Below are positions 18,612 through 26,134 of a stretch of DNA of 64,000 nt, one piece after another; within the stretch, counting starts at the first letter, position 1, and each line of letters starts with the position of its first letter. A program made the translations under genes and the position numbers. The notes below the pieces were generated by a model. It did not search any database and had not been told where the DNA came from. It saw only the letters and a list, made by a program, of their open reading frames with translations. This DNA is from Roseimaritima multifibrata (GTDB lineage: Bacteria > Planctomycetota > Planctomycetia > Pirellulales > Pirellulaceae): positions 3,596,001 to 3,660,000 of the forward strand of contig NZ_CP036262.1 of NCBI RefSeq assembly GCF_007741495.1. Reading direction: 5' to 3'.

Positions 18612-18697
18612 GCAGGTTTTGCGACCTGGGATGTTTTGCGAACTGCGATGTTTTGCGAACTGCGATGTTTTGCGAACTGGGATGTTTTGCGAACTGG
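18612..18697. repeat. 17-bp tandem repeat, 4 copies plus a degenerate fifth
   Basis: Four near-identical copies of GATGTTTTGCGAACTGS run from 18630 to 18697, preceded by a degenerate unit starting at 18612. It lies in the 402-base gap 18363-18764 between two convergent genes, where no credible gene is seen. The 17-base period is not a multiple of three, which argues against a coding repeat. Confidence 0.85.
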
Positions 18698-18764
18698 GAT
18701 CTTGATGACCAGACCGCAATCGAATTTCTGTTGCGGCACTGTGACTGATTGCACAGCGGGTCCG

Positions 18765-20111
18765 CTACTTAAGAGCGACCTCGAAGGCTGCTCCTTTGCG
18801 ATTCGCGGCGCGATCCTTCCAGACTTCTCCGTTGGGGAATCGATGCCGTTCGATAAACTCGGGATGGAATTCTAGTCCCCAACCGTGGGCCGTTGGCGCG
18901 ACATAACAACCGTCCTGTATCTTGACCGGTTGTTCGACGGCGTCTTGCAGAAAATCAATGTATTCGACCAGTTGGGTTTCAGAGTGGCCTGCCACAGCGA
19001 TTTGATCCCACATTCCGTAGTGGCTGATCATGTTGCATAGTGCAATCCCGCCTCCGTGCGGACAGATTGGGATCTCGTATTTCGCAGCCATCAACACGAT
19101 CGCCATAATGTCGTTGACTCCGGCGACTCGCACGGCATCAATCTGACAGTACTTAATGGCTCGGCTCTTAAGCAGTTGCTTGAAGATCACTGGGGAGGCT
19201 GCATGTTCACCACATGCCATTCCAAAACTTGCGCTCTTAAAAGTCTCAGCTAATTCGACATAGCCGAGAACATCGTCACGGGCGATCGGTTCCTCGATCC
19301 ATTTAAGTCCAAAGGGGAGGTAGCGTTTGATGTGACGCTTTGCTTCTTCCAGGCCCCAATACTGATTTGCATCGACCATCAGATTGCAATCTGGACCGAT
19401 GGCGTCACGCATGAAACGAATCCGTTCCACGTCCTGCTCGGAATCACGGCCGACCTTTAATTTGAACGAATCGAAACCTTGCTTCTGAAGGTTCTGGATT
19501 GTTTCCAGGATCTGCTGGTCACTAAGTCCTAGCCAACCGGCGGTACAGTAGGCTTTGGGGCCTTGAACCTGCATGTCACTTTGACGCCGGCCTAAAGCTG
19601 GTCGATTTCGCTGCAGAATTTCCAGTGCTTCTTCGGGCGTCAGGGCGTCTTGGATGTTTCTCCAGTCGATACAATCAACCACAAATTCAGGTTCCAGATC
19701 GACAAGTAACTTCCACATCGGCTTTCGGACCGCTTTGGCCCATAGATCAAATACCGCATTCAGGATTGCCCCGGCAGCCATTCGAAAGACTCCGTCGTGC
19801 AGCCAGCGGAGCTGATGATGGTCGATCAATCGTTGGTAGAGTGTGATCGGGGATTCGGTAAGCGATTCCAAATCCGCGCCGATCACCAGTTGGCACAAAT
19901 CTTGAATCCCATGACAGATCCAGTCGGTCCCAGCACCAACGGTGAAAACAATCGATACCCCCTTTAAGCCAGAATCGGTTTTCAGGTGCAGGACCGCCGA
20001 CGAGTAGTCGGGCATTTTGTGAAAAGGGTCGGAGCCGAGCATTTGGTCGGAAGTTGGAATCCGAAGATCGATGATTTCGGCTCCAGTAATCTTTATTGAT
20101 TTCAAAGACAC
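18765..20111 (-). CDS. L-fuconate dehydratase (enolase superfamily)
   Basis: A 448-residue member of the mandelate racemase/enolase superfamily. The match is to L-fuconate dehydratase, which removes water from L-fuconate to give 2-keto-3-deoxy-L-fuconate. Signs are ITGAEIIDLRIPTSD at the start, TAGWLGLSDQQI, the KxK base pair in FDSFKLKVGRD, metal ligands in VDANQYW, WIEEP and GEHAASP, and the PHGGG His loop. GTG 20111 gives a normal family N-terminus; the ATG at 20195 adds 28 odd residues. The sulfatase gene is 107 bases upstream on the same strand. Together they fit catabolism of sulfated fucose polymers, though no fucosidase or aldolase is in the window. Confidence 0.85.
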   Translation of the reverse strand: MSLKSIKITGAEIIDLRIPTSDQMLGSDPFHKMPDYSSAVLHLKTDSGLKGVSIVFTVGAGTDWICHGIQDLCQLVIGADLESLTESPITLYQRLIDHHQLRWLHDGVFRMAAGAILNAVFDLWAKAVRKPMWKLLVDLEPEFVVDCIDWRNIQDALTPEEALEILQRNRPALGRRQSDMQVQGPKAYCTAGWLGLSDQQILETIQNLQKQGFDSFKLKVGRDSEQDVERIRFMRDAIGPDCNLMVDANQYWGLEEAKRHIKRYLPFGLKWIEEPIARDDVLGYVELAETFKSASFGMACGEHAASPVIFKQLLKSRAIKYCQIDAVRVAGVNDIMAIVLMAAKYEIPICPHGGGIALCNMISHYGMWDQIAVAGHSETQLVEYIDFLQDAVEQPVKIQDGCYVAPTAHGWGLEFHPEFIERHRFPNGEVWKDRAANRKGAAFEVALK

Positions 20112-20218
20112 TTGTTCGGGCCCCGCTTTGCTGACTGAAAATATTTGGTGGATGGTTGATTGGACGAACAGAAAACAGAAACTTTGTCTCTCCATTTTCT
20201 TAGATAATACGCGAACGG

Positions 20219-21820
20219 TTATTGCTTCGCTGTGACGGGAGGAGGAATGACATACGGCGGACGGTCGAAATCGTCATTCAACCGTGGATCCTTCGAATCC
20301 CTTAGCACTGTCATCAGGCGGGATGCCAATTCGGATTTGACTTCTGCATACTCGGCTTGATCAGCAAGGTTGTCCAGTTGGTCGGGGTCGTCTGTCACGC
20401 GGTACAATTCCTCGCCGGGACGTTTCCCCAGCGTCTGTTCGAGCGACTGCGATGCTTGTTGGGTATCGCGATTCGCCAACAGCCATGCCTTCGTCAAACT
20501 GGCATCGAGGTCGCGGTAGGGCGATTCCGCCAGGCGATCATAGTTTCCGGCAGAGTCGATGTCTTCAATATTGTATGGTGCGCCGTTTGGCCAACGATTC
20601 GTTTTGAAGTTGCGGATGTACAGGTATTCGGGCGTCCGAATGGCGCGCATCGGGTAGGGCAGGTTGCCATCGCGAGCGGAATGGAAATGCAGTTCACGTC
20701 CAATAACGACTTGATTCCTTTGCGGGTTGATCCAGCCACTCTCCTCGGCAAGCAGTTGTCTGAGAAAACTCTTGCCATCCATTGATTTCGGAATTTCCAG
20801 GTCACTGGCTTCCAGCAACGTGGGACCAATGTCCATCACGTTCACAAAGTCATCGACCGTCCGACCAGCTTTCACTTTGCCAGGCCATCGAACCATTAAG
20901 GGAGCTTGCACCGACAAATCGTAGCAGTTTGTTTTTCCTCGAGGGACTCCGGGGATACCGTTGTCACCTGTGATGATGATTAGCGTGTTGTCCAGTTGCC
21001 CGGCCGCATCCAATTCGTCCAACATCGTGCCGAACATCGCGTCGGCTGCCTGTACTTCGCCTAAGTAGTCGGCAAAGTCGCGGCGTACGTCGTGCACATC
21101 GGGGAGGAATCTGGGAATCAGACCTTTGAGTGAATCCGGATCGATTCCCCACTGTTTTTCACCAGAATCGGGGGCAAAGGGGCGGTGTACGTTGATCGTT
21201 CCGTAGACAAAGAAAAATGGCTGATCGAGAGCGGCACTTGACCGCAGGACTCGCCGCATTTCATAGCGAGGATGGTTCAACGTTTCTTCGATACGTTGTT
21301 GCGTTTCGGCTTCGGTCTTTGCTTCACTAACGTACAGCCCGTAACGTCTATAGGGTTGCTGCGGAAGCGAGCGTTCGGCTTTGGTTGGTTTGGATGCTGT
21401 AAAATGAATCGTCTTGATTGCCCGCCGCGCCATGTAACCGCTCTCCCGAAGTAGGTCGGGGAAGTAGGTCATCGAACGGAAGGGATTGGGGGTCGTTTTC
21501 CAGTCGCTTGCGCGGCCATTTAAAAAGGCACCGCTGCCACAGTTCCAGAAATATTGGCCCGTAACCAATGAAGCTCGGCAGGGACCGCATGACGAAACGG
21601 GGACGAAGGCGTTGTTGAAGCGAACCCCTTCGCGGGCGATTCGATCAAAATTCGGAGTTTCGAGGAGATCATTCAGAGAGGGAGTCTCTGGGGACGCGTA
21701 GACATTCGCGAAACGTCCCCAGTCATCGACAAAGTAGAACAGAATGTTGGGACGGCTATCCTCTGCAATCGCTGGTGTTGATCCGCACAAGACAATCAGA
21801 AGGAGAAACAACTTTGGCAT
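20219..21820 (-). CDS. Secreted type I sulfatase
   Basis: A 533-residue arylsulfatase-type enzyme. ATG 21820 opens a clear signal peptide (MPKLFLLLIVLCGSTPAIA), followed by RPNILFYFVDDWG, the N-terminal metal-binding strand. The formylglycine motif is CGPCRASLVTG, with the modifiable Cys first and an unusual Cys in place of the usual Ser/Ala at the fourth position. Later motifs are GTINVHRPF, IITGDNGIPG and GRELHFHS. It hydrolyses sulfate esters in the periplasm or outside the cell after Cys-to-formylglycine conversion. The substrate is not readable, but adjacency to L-fuconate dehydratase suggests fucoidan-like glycans. The SUMF1-domain gene elsewhere in this window lacks the catalytic cysteines and is not its activating enzyme. 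Confidence 0.9.
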   Translation of the reverse strand: MPKLFLLLIVLCGSTPAIAEDSRPNILFYFVDDWGRFANVYASPETPSLNDLLETPNFDRIAREGVRFNNAFVPVSSCGPCRASLVTGQYFWNCGSGAFLNGRASDWKTTPNPFRSMTYFPDLLRESGYMARRAIKTIHFTASKPTKAERSLPQQPYRRYGLYVSEAKTEAETQQRIEETLNHPRYEMRRVLRSSAALDQPFFFVYGTINVHRPFAPDSGEKQWGIDPDSLKGLIPRFLPDVHDVRRDFADYLGEVQAADAMFGTMLDELDAAGQLDNTLIIITGDNGIPGVPRGKTNCYDLSVQAPLMVRWPGKVKAGRTVDDFVNVMDIGPTLLEASDLEIPKSMDGKSFLRQLLAEESGWINPQRNQVVIGRELHFHSARDGNLPYPMRAIRTPEYLYIRNFKTNRWPNGAPYNIEDIDSAGNYDRLAESPYRDLDASLTKAWLLANRDTQQASQSLEQTLGKRPGEELYRVTDDPDQLDNLADQAEYAEVKSELASRLMTVLRDSKDPRLNDDFDRPPYVIPPPVTAKQ

Positions 21821-21998
21821 GGAATGTTGGGTGCAAAACTGAACGGGGCAGGGGACGGAGCGAATCGCTACATCATACTTGATCTGTCGATCTGAGTTCA
21901 TACTCGGATCGACCCCACCGATTCCTGAACAAGCAGCCCGTGTCCACCATGATTCCAACGCTTCCTAAACGCTCGAATTCCGCAGCAAAACGGGCCGG

Positions 21999-23666
21999 TC
22001 AGTTCTCCGTTGCGGAATCATCGTCGGCTTTTGCGTCGTCGGCTTTTGCGTCGTCAGCTTTTGCGTCGTCAGCTTTTGCGTCGTCGGCATTTGCGTCGTC
22101 AGCTTTTGCGTCGTCAGCTTTTGCGTCGTCAGCTTTTGCGTCGTCAGCTTTTGCGTCGTCAGCTTTTGCGTCGTCAGCTTTTGCGTCGTCAGCTTTTGCG
22201 TCGTCAGCTTTTGCGTCGTCAGCTTTTGCGTCGTCAGCTTTTGCGTCGTCAGCTTTTGCGTCGTCAGCTTTTGCGTCGTCGGCTTTTGCGTCGTCGGCTT
22301 TTGCGTCGTCGGCTTTTGCGTCGTCGGCTTTTGCGTCGTCGGCTTTTGCGTCGTCGGCTTTTGCGTCGTCGGCTTTTGCGTCGTCGGCTTTTGCGTCGTC
22401 GGCTTTTGCATCGTCGGCTTTTGCATCGTCGGCTTTTGCATCGTCGGCTTTTGCATCGTCGGCTTTTACGTCGTCGGCTTTTGCATCGTCGGCTTTTACG
22501 TCGTCGGCTTTTGCGTCATCGCCTTTTGCGTCGTCAGCTTTAGAAAGCTTCTCTTGATCCCGATAAAGTGGAGCTAGCTGCAAGAAAACGCTTTCCAGTT
22601 GGCGATAGTATTCGTCAATTTCTAGTTCCGGCTTCATTGCTCGAATGGTTTCTAGATCCGCTTCCAACTTTGCGCGTAGGGCTTCGTTCTTTGCGTCGAA
22701 TGGAATCGACTTGGACGGCAGCAATACTTGGTATCGGGCGCGGCTACCGTCAGCAAGGGCATTCGATTTCGGTTGTGAAACCAGTCGGGTGCCTTCAAAA
22801 AAGGAGGCGGGCGTTCCAAGTTTGTCGCCATTGTCGTCCAGCAAAGCGTGCTCGGTCAGTAGTCGCCCGTCCGCTTCATAGAACTGGTTTGTCTTTGCAG
22901 AAGCATGCAGGAATAGCTCCAGCACGGATACGGCGTCGTCGTGATCCAAGTCGGCTTTTTTGTCATCCAACGCTGACGAAATGAATTCACCAAACCTTGC
23001 TAAGTTTTGTTCGTCGCCGCTTCGAGTTGCCGTGACAATCGTGCGATTTTCGCCGCTTAATTCGGTCAGGAAGGGACCGCTTGCGGAGGCAGTATTGATG
23101 ATAACTATCGGGCGTTGAATAGCGTCCAGCCATTTGGCCAAGGTTTTGGGTTCTAAATCGGGGCCGACAAGGTTGAATTTGGTAACCCCGTTACTGGAAG
23201 TTCCGTGGCCGATAAATACGATCCAGACAGGCATCGCGGGTTCGGTGGATTCGGCGTAAGTGGCCAGCAGCGTTTCGATCCGCTCTAGATCGGTCGCCCC
23301 TTCGGCGGTCGCTCGGCCAACAATCGTGACCGAGACGTTCGCTTTTTCGGCGACCTCGCTCCAGCGATCACCCCACTCGCTGAAAAGGGAATCATATTCA
23401 GGAGATCCAGGTGCCCCCATCATCAGTAACAGATCGCCACGTTGCTCCACAGGAGTCGGTTCTGTTTCTGCGGCGTCTTTCTGCGGAGCTTCCTCTTCGG
23501 TTGGTGGCGGCGTTTCTTTGTCGGGTTTAGTGGACTCAGAAGCCGCGGGGGTATTTTCCGCAGCTGAATCGTCTGCCCCAACGCATCGATCGTTTGTCCC
23601 GAAGAAGCCTCCGAGTGCCATGGCAAGCAGGCACGCCTTATTGAGAAATGTCGTTAAGTCACGCAT
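21999..23666 (-). CDS. Caspase/C13-like secreted protein with ADDAK repeat tail
   Basis: A 555-residue protein; ATG 23666 gives a signal-like start (MRDLTTFLNKACLLAMALGGFFG), and an ATG at 23684 is also possible. After an acidic Glu/Pro linker comes a caspase-hemoglobinase-like alpha/beta domain: LLLMMGAPGSPEYD, then VWIVFIGHGTSSNG with the His-Gly of the family, then IVIINTASASGPFL. The catalytic Cys expected in that second strand is absent, so it may be inactive or use Ser. The C-terminal about 170 residues are 34 AKADD-type repeats ending in DDDSATEN. It is the last gene of the moxR operon, about 23 bases after the VWA/GATase gene. Confidence 0.75.
   Translation of the reverse strand: MRDLTTFLNKACLLAMALGGFFGTNDRCVGADDSAAENTPAASESTKPDKETPPPTEEEAPQKDAAETEPTPVEQRGDLLLMMGAPGSPEYDSLFSEWGDRWSEVAEKANVSVTIVGRATAEGATDLERIETLLATYAESTEPAMPVWIVFIGHGTSSNGVTKFNLVGPDLEPKTLAKWLDAIQRPIVIINTASASGPFLTELSGENRTIVTATRSGDEQNLARFGEFISSALDDKKADLDHDDAVSVLELFLHASAKTNQFYEADGRLLTEHALLDDNGDKLGTPASFFEGTRLVSQPKSNALADGSRARYQVLLPSKSIPFDAKNEALRAKLEADLETIRAMKPELEIDEYYRQLESVFLQLAPLYRDQEKLSKADDAKGDDAKADDVKADDAKADDVKADDAKADDAKADDAKADDAKADDAKADDAKADDAKADDAKADDAKADDAKADDAKADDAKADDAKADDAKADDAKADDAKADDAKADDAKADDAKADDAKADDAKADDAKADDAKADDAKADDANADDAKADDAKADDAKADDAKADDDSATEN
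22021..22530 (-). repeat. 34 x 15-bp in-frame tandem repeat (ADDAK)
   Basis: Thirty-four contiguous 15-base units, exactly four per 60 bases, encode Ala-Asp-Asp-Ala-Lys. Variants come in blocks: an internal run shares one G-to-A change, another run is fully identical, and the units nearest the conserved domain carry scattered changes (GCA for GCG, Val for Ala). This pattern points to recent local duplication. The reading frame is kept whatever the copy number. Confidence 0.95.
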
Positions 23667-23689
23667 CTTTTGGTATCGAAGCATTATGA

Positions 23690-26134
23690 TTACGGCCATC
23701 CTTTCCAGCGTCGTAGACCCCATTCGGTGCATAAGCACCCCAGGGCAATCAGCATCATCCAAGGGCGGTGCCAGATCGGATAGGTCCAGGTTTCCATGAC
23801 GGGCATTTCACGGCTCTCAAGCGAACGAACGAATCGATCCAAGTCGGAGATGTCTAGCACTTCCCCATTTGTCGATAACGCAAGTTGTTCCATCGCTTCG
23901 GTCCCTATTTGTAGTTGCTCGTGCTCTTCGGCCAGTTGGTCGGACGTCCACCCCGATTCGGTAAGACCCAGAATCGATCCGTCGGGGCGTTGGACGGTTA
24001 CTTCGGTCAAAAAATGTCCCGGCAGTGGAGACCAGTATGTGGTGAAGTAGCGACCTGCGGTCGTTTCGTCAGCGACCGCGGTCAATTCCACAGCGGTCTC
24101 GTTTGGATCGACGACAACGAAATGGACTTGAGCATTGTCCAGCGGACGAAATGCTTCATCGCGGACGTCCACCTGAATTCGATGGGGCCTTCCTTTTTGC
24201 GCGGGTTCTTCGATCGATATTTGGATGGGACGGGGAAGGTCACTGACCAGCCACCGAACCCACTGCCGCCATCTGCGTCCAGGGTCGCCGTCGTTATCAT
24301 CATCGCTTAGTTGGTTTTGCAGATTTGTGGTTCCTGCGGCGGGGGCTGCGCCCGCCGGGACATGCATGAACCAACGCCAGAAATCGCCCGCTAAAACGGC
24401 ACTTGTTCTTCCTTTTCCAAACCGCTGCGTTACCAACGCTGGAAATGTTTGATTTGGATCTTGCATTGATTGCAGATTGGCAAGCACTTCGGCGCCCGGT
24501 TTGGCATCAAGAATCTGATTGCGGACCAGCAAAGGCGTCATCTGACGCAGTCGGTTCCGTTCACGCGCCTCCGTTGTTTCGACTCGCAACCAAGGATGGA
24601 GCAAGCCTTCACGTGTCAACGCGAAACGCCATCCATCCTGTAACCCTTCCGATTCCGCATCCGTGCTGGGCAAGTCCTGGTCGGTGAAGCGTTTGCCCGG
24701 CAGATAGACAGGCAACAATTCGCCGATCGGGGTTTGAAAGTAGTCCCCCTTTTCAAAAGACTCCTGGCCTCCCAAAGCCATTAAGCCTCCGCCACGCTCG
24801 GCAACGAAGCGCCGCAGCATCAGTTGTTGATCGGTGGTAAAAAAGGCTGCTTCGATATCATCCAGAATGACCGCGTCGTAGGCGAAAAGTTCCTCGATGT
24901 CTCGGGGAAATGCTTTCGGTAGGTCTTCATCGCCCGGTTCGCCAAGCGTGAGGATCACCGGTTCATCGATCGACTCAGCCGCTTCTTCTTCGTTGGCTCC
25001 CAAACCGGCAAAGAGAGGATTGGTGGACTGGACGGTTGAATCGCGGAAATTGAATTTGGGTTGACGTTTTGCGATTCGGATGAGTCCGGTTAATTTAATT
25101 TCTTCGTCTGCCGCAAGGGATCTGCGCAGAAATTTGAATTCCCAGTTCGGTCGTCCGGCGACATAAAGGATTCGAAACGGTCCCTGAGGACGATCGACCA
25201 TCAACATGCGGCGATTGTTTGCCAGGGTCACTTCTTGCTGAGAACGCCCCTCAGCAAACGTTTTCGAATCGGAATCGAGAAAGGTGGATACCGTGTAGAA
25301 ATGAATTCCACTTTTCTCCGGACGAAACTGAAAACGCATTTCTTTCCCGTCATTATCTTCGGGAGCTAGAAACGTTTGCTTCTTATCAACGACCTTTCCT
25401 TTTTGATCGGTCAACTGAATCGTCGCCGGTTCTCCGGCCAGTCCCGTCGCTTTAACTTGCACGTCGATCGTGATCGGGGCTGCTTCGAAATCGGAATGAC
25501 GAACCGTTGCCGCAACGATCTGCAGATCACGAATCGTCTTTCGTTTACGCAGTACAGGGTAGATAGGGACGCCGAGGTCCTCCAGAGTGTCCGCTTTAAG
25601 AGGTTGAGTCGAATTTCCATCGGTGAAGAGTAGGATGCCAGCGAGCGGTCGGTTCTGGAAACGTCCTGTCAAGGTTTTCAGCGAAGTGGAAAGCTCACTC
25701 GCGCTGCCGTCGTATTGAAGTTGTGCGAGGTCGTCCGCTTGGCGAAGGCGATCGGAATAGGCATAAGTGCGAACATCAAAATCCTGTTCCAAACGACGTT
25801 TCCAACCAGTTTCCCGGTGGAATGGCTTTGCGAGCGTTTGCAGAGCCTCTTTGGAATCATCGAAACCAACCTGCATGCTGGCACTTTCGTCTACCAGGAT
25901 GGGCATTAAGTTTGCCTGAGGGCGTGGTCTTTCCCCTGTCCGAACTGGTTGAAGAAGGCATAGGGCCAAGGCCACCATGGCCACAAACTTGCAAATTCCG
26001 CAGACAGCTCGCAGCCACATAGGCATCTGAGAAAAGCGATAGCCGTACAGCAGAAAAACGAAGGTAACCAGAATCATCGCTGCGACGGGCCAAGCCCACT
26101 CAGGGCTTGCGAATTGTAACGCTGTGTCACTCAC
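23690..26134 (-). CDS. VWA-like / glutamine-amidotransferase-fold membrane protein
   Basis: An 814-residue protein. Two membrane helices lie in the first 65 residues (MILVTFVFLLYGYRF and ICKFVAMVALALCLL). Next is a von Willebrand A-like domain with the MIDAS motif DESAS near residue 83 and LLFTDGNST further on. The part starting FRILYVAGRPNWEFKFLRRS (about residue 320) has the GATase-1-like fold seen in many planctomycete proteins of this architecture, including DAVILDDIEAAFFT and FVAERGGGLMALGG. A hydrophobic helix closes the C-terminus. Its start overlaps the DUF4175-like gene stop as ATGA (26131-26134). Likely an envelope component of the MoxR/VWA system; no enzymatic activity is claimed. 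Confidence 0.8.
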   Translation of the reverse strand: MSDTALQFASPEWAWPVAAMILVTFVFLLYGYRFSQMPMWLRAVCGICKFVAMVALALCLLQPVRTGERPRPQANLMPILVDESASMQVGFDDSKEALQTLAKPFHRETGWKRRLEQDFDVRTYAYSDRLRQADDLAQLQYDGSASELSTSLKTLTGRFQNRPLAGILLFTDGNSTQPLKADTLEDLGVPIYPVLRKRKTIRDLQIVAATVRHSDFEAAPITIDVQVKATGLAGEPATIQLTDQKGKVVDKKQTFLAPEDNDGKEMRFQFRPEKSGIHFYTVSTFLDSDSKTFAEGRSQQEVTLANNRRMLMVDRPQGPFRILYVAGRPNWEFKFLRRSLAADEEIKLTGLIRIAKRQPKFNFRDSTVQSTNPLFAGLGANEEEAAESIDEPVILTLGEPGDEDLPKAFPRDIEELFAYDAVILDDIEAAFFTTDQQLMLRRFVAERGGGLMALGGQESFEKGDYFQTPIGELLPVYLPGKRFTDQDLPSTDAESEGLQDGWRFALTREGLLHPWLRVETTEARERNRLRQMTPLLVRNQILDAKPGAEVLANLQSMQDPNQTFPALVTQRFGKGRTSAVLAGDFWRWFMHVPAGAAPAAGTTNLQNQLSDDDNDGDPGRRWRQWVRWLVSDLPRPIQISIEEPAQKGRPHRIQVDVRDEAFRPLDNAQVHFVVVDPNETAVELTAVADETTAGRYFTTYWSPLPGHFLTEVTVQRPDGSILGLTESGWTSDQLAEEHEQLQIGTEAMEQLALSTNGEVLDISDLDRFVRSLESREMPVMETWTYPIWHRPWMMLIALGCLCTEWGLRRWKGWP

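Noticed and set aside
21940-22557. Plus-strand frame of (Ser-Ala-Phe-Ala-Ser) repeats over the ADDAK array
   Set aside because: Same artefact of a stop-free 15-base unit; there are no conserved flanks on that strand.
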